Shown: positions 52,072 through 62,142, counted from the first letter of the stretch. The stretch is DNA of 64,000 bases from Wenxinia saemankumensis (GCF_900141735.1 NZ_FQYO01000008.1:1-64000), one strand, 5' to 3'. Numbers and translations: made by a program. The notes: generated by a model not told the origin, from the sequence alone.

Positions 52072-53184
52072 TCAGGCGGGGGCGTCGGCGACGCCGAGGG
52101 TGACGTGGTTGACCGAGGCGATGACGGACGCGACATGAGCCGCCGGCATCTCGGGGTAGAGGGGCAGCGAAAGGGTCGTCGCCGAGAACGCCTCCGAGAC
52201 CGGGAACCGGCCCCTAACATAGCCGAGTCCGGCATAGGCCGGTTGCAGGTGGACGGGCCGCGGATAGTGCATGTTGGTGGCGATCCCCGCGCGGCCCAGT
52301 TCCTCGCGCAGCCTGTCGCGCTCTTCCGCGAGGACCGCGTAGACGTGGCAGGCATGGTCGCCGCCGATCGCGGCCGGCCGGGTCAGCGGTCCGGTCAGGC
52401 CCTCCTGGTAGGTGCGGGCGATCCGGCGCCGGGCGGCGTTCCAGTCCTCGAGATAGCGCAGCTTGACGTTCAGGACCGCGGCCTGCACGGCCTCCATCCG
52501 GAAGTTGAAGCCGTGCCGGACGTGGTGGTACTTGCCGGCCTGGCCCCAGTCGCGCAGCGAGCGGATCGTTTCAGCCAGGGCGGGATCGTCGGTGGTCACC
52601 GCCCCGCCCTCGCCGCAGGCGCCGAGGTTCTTACCCGGGTAGAAGCTGAAGCATCCCATGTCGCCCCAGGCGCCGGCACGGCGCCCCGCCCGTTCGGCGC
52701 CGTGGGCCTGCGCGGCGTCCTCGATCAGGGCGAGGCCGTGGCGGTTCGCCAGCGCGGCGAGCCGCTCCATGTCGGCGAGCCGGCCGTGCAGGTGGACCGG
52801 CAGGATGGCCCGCGTCCGCGGCGTCACGGCGGCAGCCACCGCGGCGGGGTCCATCGTCCAGGTGGCGGGATCGATGTCGACGAAGACCGGCCGCGCCCCG
52901 GTATAGACGATCGCCGCGACCGTCGCGACGAAGGTCGCCGGCACGGTGATCACCTCGTCACCCGGCCCGATGCCGGCGGCCAGCAGCGCCAGATGCAGCG
53001 CCGAGGTCCCGGTATTCACCGCGACCGCATGCCTCGTGCCGCAGTAATCGGCGAACCGCGCCTCGAACCGTTCGACGGTCTCGCCGAGAACGTAGGACCC
53101 GCTGCGCAGCGTCGCCAGGGCCGCGGCCTCGATCTCGGGGCCGATTTCCCGGTACTGGGCACGCAGGTCGAGAAAGGGGATCAT
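52072..53184 (-). CDS. DegT/DnrJ/EryC1/StrS aminotransferase (WbpE-like)
   Basis: A 370-residue PLP enzyme. It has MIPFLDLRAQYREIGPEI, the classic opening of WbpE/DegT proteins, then NTGTSALHLALLAAG, IEDAAQAHGAE and the PLP lysine in SFYPGKNLGACGEGG. The end ATLSLPLYPEM is replaced here by TTLSLPLYPEM. It overlaps the Gfo/Idh/MocA gene by four bases. In the WbpB-WbpE-WbpD order it would transaminate a 3-keto UDP-hexuronate to a 3-amino sugar. Confidence 0.92.
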   Translation of the reverse strand: MIPFLDLRAQYREIGPEIEAAALATLRSGSYVLGETVERFEARFADYCGTRHAVAVNTGTSALHLALLAAGIGPGDEVITVPATFVATVAAIVYTGARPVFVDIDPATWTMDPAAVAAAVTPRTRAILPVHLHGRLADMERLAALANRHGLALIEDAAQAHGAERAGRRAGAWGDMGCFSFYPGKNLGACGEGGAVTTDDPALAETIRSLRDWGQAGKYHHVRHGFNFRMEAVQAAVLNVKLRYLEDWNAARRRIARTYQEGLTGPLTRPAAIGGDHACHVYAVLAEERDRLREELGRAGIATNMHYPRPVHLQPAYAGLGYVRGRFPVSEAFSATTLSLPLYPEMPAAHVASVIASVNHVTLGVADAPA

Positions 53185-54209
53185 GATGCAAGCCTCTCCG
53201 GTCCGAGTTCCACCGGCTGGCCGCGCAGCGTCATCGATCGCGTCGCCGTCGCCAGCATGTCCACCACCCGCAATCCGCAGGCGCCGTCGGTGACCGGGCG
53301 GGCGCCGCTCTCGATGCAGCGGGCGAATTCCTCCAGCTCCGTCAGCAGCGCCTCGCGCGTGGGCAGCGCGGGGGCCGACATGTCGCCGATCCGGTACGAG
53401 ACCCGGTGCTCGTGGCTGGCGATCTGGCCGGCCCTCAGCGATACGCCGCGGTCGTAGATCTTCACCTTCTCGCTCGGCTGCAGGTCGTCGTAGATGATCA
53501 TCCGCCGGCTGCCCCCGATCAGCGTCTGGCGCAGCTTCACCGGCGCGAGCCAGTTCACGTTGAGATGCGCCATCGCGCCGTCGTCGAAGAACACCGACAG
53601 GTGGGCCATGTTGACCGGGCTGTTCGGGACGAAGCTCGCCCCGCTGGCCGAGATCGCCACCGGGCGAGACGGCAGGATGTGATCCATGATGGCGAAGTCG
53701 TGGACCGCGAGATCCCACAGCACGCTGACGTCGCGCTGGAACAGGCCGAGGTTCACGCGGGTCGCGTCGTAGTAGTAGACGTCCCCCAATTCGCCCGAGC
53801 CGACCAGATCCGCGATGGTCCGGACGGCCGGGGTATAGACGAAGGTGTGGTCGACCATCAGCGTCAACGACCGCCGCGCCGCCTCGTCGATCAGGATGGC
53901 CGAAGAGGCGGGCGAGTCCGTCATCGGCTTCTCGACCAGCACGTGCTTGCCCGCTTCGAGCGCGGCGCGGGCGAACTCGAAATGGGTGGAGACCGGCGTC
54001 GCCACGATCACCGCGTCGACCCGCGGATCGGTGACGAGGCTGCGCCAGTCGCCGGTGGTGCGCGTCGCCGGATGCCGTTGCTCCACCCGCGCGCGGGCCG
54101 CGGGCGACAGGTCCGCGACCATGCGCAGCGCCAGACCCTCCGTCTCGGATACCGCGCGGGCGAGGTTCGGTCCCCAGTAACCGTAGCCGATGATGCCGAT
54201 GCCGATCAT
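53181..54209 (-). CDS. Gfo/Idh/MocA oxidoreductase (WbpB-like)
   Basis: A 342-residue NAD-dependent oxidoreductase. It has the Rossmann motif GIIGYGYWGPNLARA, VIVATPVSTHFEFARAAL, the catalytic EKPM and WDLAVHDFAIMDHIL. Members called WbpB oxidise UDP-GlcNAcA at C3. The following aminotransferase and preceding acetyltransferase (WbpE-, WbpD-like) support that role, but an enzyme supplying UDP-GlcNAcA (WbpA) is not in the window. Four-base overlaps on both sides indicate coupled expression. Confidence 0.9.
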   Translation of the reverse strand: MIGIGIIGYGYWGPNLARAVSETEGLALRMVADLSPAARARVEQRHPATRTTGDWRSLVTDPRVDAVIVATPVSTHFEFARAALEAGKHVLVEKPMTDSPASSAILIDEAARRSLTLMVDHTFVYTPAVRTIADLVGSGELGDVYYYDATRVNLGLFQRDVSVLWDLAVHDFAIMDHILPSRPVAISASGASFVPNSPVNMAHLSVFFDDGAMAHLNVNWLAPVKLRQTLIGGSRRMIIYDDLQPSEKVKIYDRGVSLRAGQIASHEHRVSYRIGDMSAPALPTREALLTELEEFARCIESGARPVTDGACGLRVVDMLATATRSMTLRGQPVELGPERLAS

Positions 54210-54742
54210 GCCGCCCCCCGCGCGCCGGGGGCCGTCCGCCGGCGCAGGTCGTCGGGACGGGCCCCCTCGGTCCGCCGCCGCACGTCGCCGATCACCCGGG
54301 CGGGGTTGCCGGCGACGATGGCGTAGTCCGGAACGTCGCGCGTCACCACCGCCCCGGCCCCCACCATCGCCTCGCGGCCGATCGTGACGCCGCAGACGAT
54401 CGTCGCGTTGGACCCGAGCGACGCGCCGTCCGCCACGATCGTGGGCGTGCAGTCCCAGTCGTCCTCGGTCTGCAGCGCTCCGTCCGCGCGCGTCGCGCGG
54501 GGCATCAGGCCGTTGGTGAACATCACCCCGTGGCCCACGAAGACGCCCGCCCCGATCTCCACAGCGTCGCAGATGAAGGCGTGGGAGGAGATCTTGCACC
54601 GCGCGCCGATCCGGGCGCCGCGCTGGATCTCGACGAACGGCCCGATCCGGGTGCCGTCGCCGATGGTGCAGCCATAGGCGTTGACGAGGTCCGGGTAGAA
54701 GAAGATCACCCCGCTCCCCAGGGTGCAGTCCTTGATCGGCAT
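54206..54742 (-). CDS. Hexapeptide-repeat acetyltransferase (WbpD-like)
   Basis: A 178-residue left-handed beta-helix acyltransferase. Hexapeptide turns run from CTLGSGVIFFYPDL through IGDGTRIGPFVEIQRGARIGARCKI to GVTIGREAMVGAGAVVTRDVPDYAIVAGNPARVIG. A strong AGGAGG ribosome-binding site precedes the ATG at 54742. It acetylates an amino group of a nucleotide-sugar using acetyl-CoA. It is the first gene of a six-gene minus-strand operon (54742 to 48860). Confidence 0.91.
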   Translation of the reverse strand: MPIKDCTLGSGVIFFYPDLVNAYGCTIGDGTRIGPFVEIQRGARIGARCKISSHAFICDAVEIGAGVFVGHGVMFTNGLMPRATRADGALQTEDDWDCTPTIVADGASLGSNATIVCGVTIGREAMVGAGAVVTRDVPDYAIVAGNPARVIGDVRRRTEGARPDDLRRRTAPGARGAA

Positions 54743-55161
54743 CGGCAAACCTCCTGCGGCGCGGGCACCGGCGATGTCTTGGTCTCGTCTCTCCTGCGTA
54801 AGCGGTCTTCGGCCCGCGCGGATGTCACCAATACAGCTGCCGGGGTCCCGCCTCCGTTCGTCCGTCGGTCGCAATCGGCGGTACGCCGATGGGGCAGGGG
54901 GCCGGCGCCTACCCCTTTCGGCCAGTCTCCCCGTCCGAATGGCGCAGCGCCCGGGGCCGACCCTTTCCCCCGGGGCCCCCGGCGAGGGCGCGGCGGATGT
55001 GACCCCTGTCGCAGCGGGCCAGTCCCGCGGGCCTGCGATCCGGCGCCGCCCCGTGATCTCGTCGAGCGGCAGGGCGAGGGCAGACGCGGGCACCGGCGCG
55101 TGGCGCGCTGCTCTGGTGATCCTGACGTGAAGTTCCGGCAATCGCCGGCCGCAGCCCGAGC
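54743..55161. promoter_or_regulatory. Promoter region of the wbpD-like operon with a motif shared with 62112
   Basis: 419 bases without a gene between the Wzx stop and the acetyltransferase start. CTACCCCTTTCGG at 54909-54921 recurs exactly at 62112-62124, upstream of the other minus-strand polysaccharide operon. It lies about 165 bases before the ATG. It may be a shared regulator site. I see no clear -35/-10 pair or terminator. Confidence 0.5.
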
Positions 55162-56619
55162 TCAGGCGCGGCGGACGCCGCGCGCCGGAAGCATCATCCG
55201 CAGGATTGCGGCCCCCTCCGTCCCGATCGGGTGGCGCAGGATCGCCAGCATCACGGCCCACCCGGCAGCGCCGCCGGCCACCGCCGCGGCCGTCCGGACC
55301 CAGCCGAGCGAGGATCCCTCCGGCGATGCCGCGAGGATCAGGCCCGGGATGAGCGCGGTCCCGAGGGCAAGCGCTAGGCTGTCGCGCGAGGCCCTCGCCA
55401 TGTCCCGCCAGGTCAGGCCGATCGCGCGGCGGACGAAGACGAGGGCCACGCCCATCTGCAGCGGCGCCACGACGAGAGTGCTCGCCGCGACCGCCTCCAG
55501 GCCGATGGTTCCCGCCCCGATCATCAACAGCATCGACGGGGGCAGGCTGATCAGGCTGGCCCAGAGTCCGTCCCGCACCCGGCCCGCGGCGATGAGGACG
55601 GGAAAGGTCATGAAGGCCGGCGCGAGCGTCATCAGCCCCAGTGCCATCAGGCGCACCAGCGGCGCCGCCTCGACCCATTGCGGCCCCAGAAGGATGCGGA
55701 CGGCCGGCTCGGCGAGAAGGGCGAGCATCGCGAGCATCGGCCACTGGACCCCCGACATCAGGGCGTGGCCCCGCAGGTAGCCTTCCTTCAGGTCGCCGCC
55801 GGCCCGGGCACGGGCGGCGAGCGCGGGCAGCACGACGGGCTGGAGGGCCGAGGTCACGGTCCGCTCGGGCAGCTGGCAGAGGGTGACGGCCCGGGCGTAG
55901 AGCCCGACCGCCTCGAACGAGAGGAGGCGGGCGAAGGCCAGCCGGGGCAGCAGCTCGTAGACCAGATTCACGAGGGTCACGCCGGTCGTGACCGTGCCGA
56001 AGGACAGGATCGGCCGCGCCTGCCGGAAGCACGGTCGGAAGAGCCCGGGCTGCGGCCGCATCGCCAGGACGAGGATCGTCAGCATGGCGCTGGAGGCCAG
56101 GGACCCCCAGACGTAGCTCGCCGGCCCGTACCCCTGGGCGCCGAGGGCGATCGTGACCGCGAAGTTGCAGGCGGCGGCGCCGACATTCAGGACCGCCAGC
56201 CGGCGGAACCGCATCTCGCGCTGAAGGAGGGCGACCTGCGGCGTGACGAAGGGGATCAGGAGGAAACCCGTCGCGGCCAGCCGCAGCAGCCCGCCCATCT
56301 CCGCCTCGCCGTAGAAGACGGCGATCGGGCCCGACATCGCGACGAGGGCACAGAAGATCCCGGCCGAGAAGACGAACGTGACGGTGAAGGCGCTCCGCAG
56401 GATCTCGGGCGTCAGCTCCGGGGCCTGCACGATGTAGGTTCCGGTCCCGAAGGCGCGGAAATTGTCGGCCAGCAGGATGACGGCGTTCGCCACCACGAAG
56501 AGACCGATCTCGGCCGGCGTCAGCAGGCGCGACATCACCGCCAGCGTGGCGATGGACAGAGCCTGGCTGGCGTAGCGATCGGCGGCCGAGGCGAGTATGC
56601 CGCGCCGGAGGACGCTCAT
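55162..56619 (-). CDS. Wzx-type polysaccharide flippase
   Basis: A 485-residue polytopic membrane protein of the MOP/PST superfamily with about 12-14 helices. It begins MSVLRRGILASAADRYASQAL and includes SRLLTPAEIGLFVVANAV and LQREMRFRRLAVLNVGAAACNF, both typical of WzxC-type flippases. The start overlaps the GT8 stop (ATGA). It flips the lipid-linked repeat unit to the periplasm for Wzy. It is the last gene of the operon that starts at 61866. Confidence 0.92.
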   Translation of the reverse strand: MSVLRRGILASAADRYASQALSIATLAVMSRLLTPAEIGLFVVANAVILLADNFRAFGTGTYIVQAPELTPEILRSAFTVTFVFSAGIFCALVAMSGPIAVFYGEAEMGGLLRLAATGFLLIPFVTPQVALLQREMRFRRLAVLNVGAAACNFAVTIALGAQGYGPASYVWGSLASSAMLTILVLAMRPQPGLFRPCFRQARPILSFGTVTTGVTLVNLVYELLPRLAFARLLSFEAVGLYARAVTLCQLPERTVTSALQPVVLPALAARARAGGDLKEGYLRGHALMSGVQWPMLAMLALLAEPAVRILLGPQWVEAAPLVRLMALGLMTLAPAFMTFPVLIAAGRVRDGLWASLISLPPSMLLMIGAGTIGLEAVAASTLVVAPLQMGVALVFVRRAIGLTWRDMARASRDSLALALGTALIPGLILAASPEGSSLGWVRTAAAVAGGAAGWAVMLAILRHPIGTEGAAILRMMLPARGVRRA

Positions 56620-57626
56620 GTCCGGTCCGGTTCTGCCGGAGCGGGCGGCGGGGACGGGGCCCGGCGCGCTATCGCGGATGCTCCGATGCGGCGGAGGCGG
56701 CGCGCCGCGCCGAAGGCGGCGTTCACGTCGATCCCGACCCGCAGGAGGGCGCGGGACAGGTCGTATTCGAGGCGCTGCGCCGCCGTCAGTCCGGCCGGCC
56801 GCTCCGCCCGCCACGCCGTCAGGGAACGGTACCGGAAGTAGAGCGCGCGCTTGCGCGTCCAGGCCCGGAACTTCCAGGGTTTCTGATCCGTCGAGAAGTG
56901 CACGATCGCGGGGCGCGCCCGCGCCGCGCGCGTCGCTGCGTATTCCGCCGGAAAGGTCCGGCGGACGAAGTGCGAATACCACAGGGTCTGAATGTTCCAC
57001 CGCCGCTCGAGCAGCGCCACCCGTCCCTGCAGAACCACGTTCAGCGCATCCTGGTCGTGGTAGACGAGGGCGGCACCGCTCGTGGCCGCGAAGCGGAACA
57101 GCCGGTCAGAGATCCCCTCGCGCCGCCACTGGTCGAGATCGATGACCAGCACGCCCGAATTGACGTAGCGATGACCGGACCGCAGCCCCAGGTCGATCAG
57201 CCGCGGCTCCAGGCCCCCATGCCACCAGTCGAGGTCCGGCGCGGCCGCCAGCGGCGTGCCGGCGAGATCCGTTCGCCACAGCTCCGCCAGGTCGCCCGGC
57301 ACGACGAGGTCGCAGTCGAGATAGATGACCCTGGCCACCCGGAGGGGCAGAAGATCGGGGGCGAGGAAGCGCAGGTAGGCCGCCTTCGTCAGATACTTGT
57401 CGACGAACAGCGTCTCCAGCCTTGCGTCGTCCACCCGGGTCAGCGTCAGCCGGGCCGCCGGATAGCGCTGCAGCGACTCGCGCAGCCCTGCCTCCGCGGC
57501 GTCGTCGGCATCGCAGGTGAGGACGTGGACATGGACCCCCGGCCAGGAGCAGTTCTCGAGAACGGACACCGCCGCCGTGGCGAGGTGCGGGAAATATCCG
57601 CTGTCGGCGCAGAACAGGACATGCAT
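56616..57626 (-). CDS. Glycosyltransferase family 8
   Basis: A 336-residue GT-A transferase with MHVLFCADSGYFPHLATAAVSVLEN, the metal-binding DxD in YLDCDLVVPGDL, YVNSGVLVIDLDQWR, HDQDALNVVLQG and VHFSTDQKPWKF. These are all conserved landmarks of GT8. I chose the ATG at 57626 because the sequence before it is low-complexity and lacks family homology. GT8 enzymes typically transfer Gal, Glc or GalA with retention. Confidence 0.93.
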   Translation of the reverse strand: MHVLFCADSGYFPHLATAAVSVLENCSWPGVHVHVLTCDADDAAEAGLRESLQRYPAARLTLTRVDDARLETLFVDKYLTKAAYLRFLAPDLLPLRVARVIYLDCDLVVPGDLAELWRTDLAGTPLAAAPDLDWWHGGLEPRLIDLGLRSGHRYVNSGVLVIDLDQWRREGISDRLFRFAATSGAALVYHDQDALNVVLQGRVALLERRWNIQTLWYSHFVRRTFPAEYAATRAARARPAIVHFSTDQKPWKFRAWTRKRALYFRYRSLTAWRAERPAGLTAAQRLEYDLSRALLRVGIDVNAAFGAARRLRRIGASAIARRAPSPPPAPAEPDRT

Positions 57627-57682
57627 CTCCGTCCCGGGACCCGCCGGTCCCGCGGGCGATGCGTCGCCTCCGCGCCCGGGCT

Positions 57683-59404
57683 TCACGGCGCCGCTCGCGG
57701 GACCATCATCCGGACCCAGCACGCAAGCCATTCGGGAACGAACTGCCGCCATGTCGCCATCGGCATGTAGGACAGACGTCGGCCAGCTACGATCCAGGCC
57801 AGATACCGCAGCTTCACCGGCAGCGGGGCCACCTTGAGCGCGAACGCCATGGCCGTGGTCAGCCGGGCGTCCGGCGTGGCGCGTCGCGCCGGATCGCCGT
57901 AGACGAAGGGCGTCAGGACGTCGATGTCGTCGAAGCGCGGCGCCTCGTCCGCGCCGGGCGCGCCGGACCGCAGCGGGGGCAGCCGGTCGACCGTCCCGTA
58001 GAGCCGGTCCAGCTCTGCCCGCCAGGCCGGACCGAGATTCGTGGAGAGGATCCGGGCCAGCGTGCGCCCGCCGAGGTCGCGGCGCCGATGCGCGTCCGCG
58101 GCAAGGCTGCGGATCGTGGCCCTCAGCTCGTCCACGTCCTCCACGCGGAGCAGCATGCCGTCGAGCCCCGGCGAGTCCGCCCCCATGATGGGCGAGGCGC
58201 GCCCGATGCCGGCCCGGGTCACCAGAGGAAGGCCCCGCAGACCGGCCTCGAACAGGGACGTGATCGAGACGAAGGGGAAGGTGTCGAGGTAGATGTCCGC
58301 GGCGTCGAGATAGGGCGCGATCAGGGGCGTCTCCGCCAGCTGGTGCACCCGGCCGGGCGCCGCGTCGTGGGCCGCCCCCCAGTCGGTCTGTCCGTCCGCG
58401 CCGACCGCGACCAGATGCAGGCGCGGATCGTCCCTCAGGAGCGGCAGGAGGGGATCCGGAAAGGCAATGCCGGCGAGGGACCTGAATTTGATCGACCGCG
58501 CGATCGTCAGGATCACGATGGCGTCCTCGGGCAGGCCGATGTCGCGTCGCGCCGCCTCGCGCGTCTGGCGGCGCTCCTCCCGCTCCAGACAGAGCGGGAT
58601 CAGCAGGTTGCGCCCTGCCGCGATGCCGCGCCGCTCCGCCGAGAGCCGCCGGCCCGACCGGCGGGTGTTCACCACCGCATCCGCGAAGGTCGCGCCCAGC
58701 CAGAAGAGGTGATCGGCGTGGTTGACCAGCATCACCGGCGGAGATGGGTCCATTCCGCCGAGGGCGAGGAACGGGATCACGTCGTTGTTGTAGGTATGCA
58801 GCACCACGCGTTCGGCCGACGCCATCAACCGGCGCAGCCCGCCGGCCCAGGACAGCAGGCCGCCGACCCGCCGGTTCAGCCGGTGCAGCCGCCCGCCCGA
58901 GCGACGCACCGCCGCCTCCAGCGGCGCCGGTACCGGCCCGTGCTGGCGCGTCAACGCGATGGAATGGACACGGCCGTCATCCTCGCCGATCCATCGCCAC
59001 ATGTTCCGGACATGCCCGCCGATCTGTCCCACCTCGGTCGCCACGTGCAGGACGCGCTCGCGGCTTGGTCCGGCCCCGGCTCCGGCTCCGGCCCCGGCTC
59101 GCGATACCCGAGGCAGGGCGGCGGCGCCGATCCGGCGCAGGCGTTCCTCGAGGTCCGGACTCGCGAAGAGCCCGGGATGACAGAGCACCGCGTAGTTCGC
59201 CGCGAGCTGGGCGGCCGTCGCGGCCTCGGCGAACCGCCGTCGCCGGATCAGGTCGTCCAGCGGCCCCAGCAGGGCCCGGAACTCCTCGGCATGGGTCGCG
59301 ACGAGACTCCGCCCCTCGTGCCGCCAGTCCCCGATCTGCGCGTCGAGCGCCCTTTCGGAGGCGTCCCCGCCGCCTGCAGGAGGGAATGCGGCGCGGACGG
59401 TCAT
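57683..59404 (-). CDS. Glycosyltransferase (GT4-like) with N-terminal extension
   Basis: A 573-residue protein. The first 110 residues ([20 protein letters not shown] and a helix-rich stretch) have no clear family. A Gly-Ala alternation, encoded by a six-base repeat, follows, then a GT-B core: [47 protein letters not shown] and [24 protein letters not shown]. It likely adds a sugar to the lipid-linked unit. It overlaps the UDP-xylose synthase stop by four bases. Confidence 0.85.
   Translation of the reverse strand: MTVRAAFPPAGGGDASERALDAQIGDWRHEGRSLVATHAEEFRALLGPLDDLIRRRRFAEAATAAQLAANYAVLCHPGLFASPDLEERLRRIGAAALPRVSRAGAGAGAGAGPSRERVLHVATEVGQIGGHVRNMWRWIGEDDGRVHSIALTRQHGPVPAPLEAAVRRSGGRLHRLNRRVGGLLSWAGGLRRLMASAERVVLHTYNNDVIPFLALGGMDPSPPVMLVNHADHLFWLGATFADAVVNTRRSGRRLSAERRGIAAGRNLLIPLCLEREERRQTREAARRDIGLPEDAIVILTIARSIKFRSLAGIAFPDPLLPLLRDDPRLHLVAVGADGQTDWGAAHDAAPGRVHQLAETPLIAPYLDAADIYLDTFPFVSITSLFEAGLRGLPLVTRAGIGRASPIMGADSPGLDGMLLRVEDVDELRATIRSLAADAHRRRDLGGRTLARILSTNLGPAWRAELDRLYGTVDRLPPLRSGAPGADEAPRFDDIDVLTPFVYGDPARRATPDARLTTAMAFALKVAPLPVKLRYLAWIVAGRRLSYMPMATWRQFVPEWLACWVRMMVPRAAP
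59070..59099 (-). repeat. Six-base tandem repeat encoding a Gly-Ala stretch
   Basis: Five CCGGCY units in a row (59070-59099), read on the minus strand as alternating Gly and Ala. It is a short slippage-type repeat inside the glycosyltransferase gene, marking the linker between its N-terminal region and the GT core. Confidence 0.8.
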
Positions 59405-60378
59405 TCGGCCGCCGTCCGCTCCATGATCCCGCGCGCATGCGCGCCGGTCAGGCGCTCGTCGAAATAGGCGATCGTGCGCGCCAGCCCGTCCCGCAGGGGG
59501 ATCGCCGGCTGCCAGCCCAGCACCGATCTCGCCCGCGCGATGTCGGGCTTGCGCTGCAGGGGGTCGTCCTGCGGCAGGGGGCGGTAGACGATCCGGGAGG
59601 GCGAGCCGGTCAGGTCGATCACCATCTCGGCCAGTTGCCGCACCGTGAACTCCGCCGGATTGCCGAGGTTCACCGGCCCGACCTCGTCCGATCGCATCAA
59701 CCGGACGAACCCCTCGATCAGGTCGTCGACGAAACAGAACGACCGGGTCTGCGACCCGTCGCCGTACAGCGTCACCGGCTCTCCCTTCAGGGCCTGGACG
59801 ATGAAGTTCGACACCACGCGGCCGTCGTTCGGATGCATCCGCGGGCCATAGGTGTTGAAGATTCGCGCGACGCGGATGTCGACGCCGTACTGGCGGTGGT
59901 AGTCGAAGAACAGCGTCTCGGCGCAGCGCTTGCCCTCGTCGTAGCAGGCGCGGGGGCCGATCGGATTGACGCTGCCGCGGTAGTCTTCGGGCTGGGGATG
60001 GACGGCCGGGTCGCCGTAGACCTCGCTGGTCGAGGCCTGGAAAATCCGCGCCCGCGTCCGCCGCGCGAGCCCCAGCATGTTGATCGCCCCGTGCACGTTG
60101 GTCTTCACGGTCTGCACCGGGTCGAACTGGTAGTGGATCGGCGAAGCGGGACAGGCGAGGTTGTAGATCTCGTCCACCTCGACATAGAGCGGGAACGTCA
60201 CGTCGTGGCGCACCAGCTCGAACCGGGGATTGTCCATCAGGTGCCGGACATTGTCCCGGGCCCCCGTGAAGAAGTTGTCGACGCAGAGTACCTCGTACCC
60301 GTCGTCGAGCAGCCGTTCGCAGAGGAACGAGCCGAGAAAGCCCGCTCCGCCGGTCACCAGAACGCGTGTGCTGTGCAT
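59401..60378 (-). CDS. UDP-glucuronate decarboxylase (UDP-xylose synthase)
   Basis: A 325-residue extended SDR of the UXS type. It has [53 protein letters not shown] and YDEGKRCAE (catalytic Tyr and Lys), and [22 protein letters not shown]; these match UXS enzymes closely. It converts UDP-GlcA to UDP-xylose, so xylose is a likely component of the polysaccharide. No UDP-glucose dehydrogenase is in this window. Confidence 0.93.
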   Translation of the reverse strand: MHSTRVLVTGGAGFLGSFLCERLLDDGYEVLCVDNFFTGARDNVRHLMDNPRFELVRHDVTFPLYVEVDEIYNLACPASPIHYQFDPVQTVKTNVHGAINMLGLARRTRARIFQASTSEVYGDPAVHPQPEDYRGSVNPIGPRACYDEGKRCAETLFFDYHRQYGVDIRVARIFNTYGPRMHPNDGRVVSNFIVQALKGEPVTLYGDGSQTRSFCFVDDLIEGFVRLMRSDEVGPVNLGNPAEFTVRQLAEMVIDLTGSPSRIVYRPLPQDDPLQRKPDIARARSVLGWQPAIPLRDGLARTIAYFDERLTGAHARGIMERTAAE

Positions 60379-60411
60379 GTGTGGTCCTCTCCTGTAAAGG
60401 GGTGTCGCCGG

Positions 60412-61866
60412 TCAGTAGGCGCCACGACCGCGAAGGACGGCCGCCGGGGTGAGGCAAAGGATATGCAGGTCGAGCCAGAACGACCGGTTGGCGATGTAGA
60501 AGTCGTCCAGCGCCTGCTGGCGGGCGGCGTCGGCGGTACTGCGGGCGCTCGCCTGCCACAGTCCGGTCAGGCCCGGCACGACGGTGGAGCGGCGGGCCCG
60601 GAAGGCCGGGTCCAGCGCGGCGAGATGATAGTCGGGGAACGGGCGCGGGCCGACGAGGCGCATCTCGCCGCGGATCACGTTCAGGAGTTGCGGCAGCTCG
60701 TCGATGCTGCTGACCCGCAGTGCCCGACCCACGAAGGGAAGGATCCGCGGGTCGTTCCGCAGCTTGTAGTAGCGCGTCCATTCCGCCCGCGCCGCGGGAT
60801 CGCCCGCCAGCAGCATCTCGAGACGGCGGTCCGCGTCCCGATACATCGTGCGGAGCTTCAGGACGCCGAAGCTCTGGCCGCCCAGGCCCTCCCGCCGCTG
60901 GCGGTAGAGCACGGGGCCCGGATCCACGAGGTAGATCGATGCCGCGGCGGTCAGCAGGACCGGCGCCACCGCCAGCAGCAGGGTGGCGCCGAGGGCGCAG
61001 TCGATCGCGCGTCCGGCCGGGCCGGGGCGGTGCGGGACCGGGGCGACCAGGCGCAGCCGGAGGCCGATCTCGCCGCGCAGGTCCGCCGGCCGTGGTGCGG
61101 CCGCGTCATCCCCGCCGGGCAACGCGCCGAGCAGGATCACCTCCCTCGCCCGGCCGGGCCCCCGCGCGATGCTCTGCGGCTCCAGCCGCCCCCCCGCGAC
61201 GAGGAGGGTGTGGGCGCTGCCGCGGGCACCGGGTGAACGGCAGCGGAATCCCAGCTGCCAGGTTTCGGTCAGGACCGCCCGCCACGCCTCCGCCTGCGCA
61301 TCTTCCGCCTGGATCTCGGCGCTCACGCCCCATCGCCCGGTGCGGTGCAACGTGTCCCGCGACCAGCTGCGCAGGATCGGCTGCAAGAAGAGGGCGGCGA
61401 TCAGGAAGCTCGAGAGCATGAGGGCCAGATGAAAGTCGCCGCCCAGCAGGACCGTCCCCGCAACGGCAAGCATGCCGGGCTTGGCGAATGCGACGATCCG
61501 GCGCCGCATCACCTCGTGAGGGTAGATGCCGTAACCGGGATACAGCCCGTCCGACCACGACAGCATCAGGATCGCCGCGGACAGCAGGCCGAGCAGTTCG
61601 AGGGGAAGGGCGCCGTCCGGCGCGAACGGCTCCAGCAGGGCGGCCGCGAGCGCGAAAGCCAGGACGTCCGCGCCGATCAGCGCGGCGCAGGCGACCGCGC
61701 GATCCCGCGAATCTCGCCGCGCCGCCCGCCTCGGACGGCGGTGCACCGGGATGGCGGAAAGGGAGGAACCGGCGGCGGTCACCGACCGCTCGCGGGCCGG
61801 GGCCGCCGCCGACGCGCCCGCGGGGGGCAGGGCCGTGCCCGGGATCTCGATGGTGCCATCCGCCAT
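60412..61866 (-). CDS. Polyprenyl-phosphate sugar-1-phosphate transferase (WbaP/ExoY type)
   Basis: A 484-residue membrane protein. After a variable N-terminus, about four helices (110-230) and a middle domain, a fifth hydrophobic segment (AIDCALGATLLLAVAPVLLTAAASIYLV) leads into the catalytic C-terminal bac_transf domain: VLKLRTMYRDADRRLEMLL, KLRNDPRILPFVGRALR, IDELPQLLNVIRGEMRLVGPRP, GLTGLWQ. It begins repeat-unit synthesis by transferring hexose-1-phosphate to undecaprenyl phosphate. It is the first gene of the 61866-55162 operon. Confidence 0.93.
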   Translation of the reverse strand: MADGTIEIPGTALPPAGASAAAPARERSVTAAGSSLSAIPVHRRPRRAARRDSRDRAVACAALIGADVLAFALAAALLEPFAPDGALPLELLGLLSAAILMLSWSDGLYPGYGIYPHEVMRRRIVAFAKPGMLAVAGTVLLGGDFHLALMLSSFLIAALFLQPILRSWSRDTLHRTGRWGVSAEIQAEDAQAEAWRAVLTETWQLGFRCRSPGARGSAHTLLVAGGRLEPQSIARGPGRAREVILLGALPGGDDAAAPRPADLRGEIGLRLRLVAPVPHRPGPAGRAIDCALGATLLLAVAPVLLTAAASIYLVDPGPVLYRQRREGLGGQSFGVLKLRTMYRDADRRLEMLLAGDPAARAEWTRYYKLRNDPRILPFVGRALRVSSIDELPQLLNVIRGEMRLVGPRPFPDYHLAALDPAFRARRSTVVPGLTGLWQASARSTADAARQQALDDFYIANRSFWLDLHILCLTPAAVLRGRGAY

Positions 61867-62111
61867 TGCCGTTCCCCCGCCCGTGGTCCGGCTCTCTGAA
61901 GGGGGGGCCGGACCCAGGGGGACGCTAGCAGCCGCTCGCCTGCGTCGAGACTCAGCCATTCGGAGGAACCGATGCGGTGGTCGGTGGGGCCGCCTACCCG
62001 GCGGGGGCACCGACACGTCGTTCGGGCTGCACGGATGGGGGAGACCGCCCGTCGCAACGGGCACGCCGCCCGGAGGGAGGGGATCGCGGGGGCCACGCGC
62101 TAAGGCGGGAT

Positions 62112-62124
62112 CTACCCCTTTCGG
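62112..62124. promoter_or_regulatory. 13-mer shared with the other polysaccharide promoter
   Basis: CTACCCCTTTCGG, identical to 54909-54921. It lies about 250 bases upstream of the sugar transferase start and 19 bases past the stop of the histidine kinase gene. It overlaps a CCCCTT/AAGGGG hairpin, so it could alternatively be part of a terminator for the kinase gene. Confidence 0.4.
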
Positions 62125-62142
62125 TCGAAGGGGCCCTCGCCC

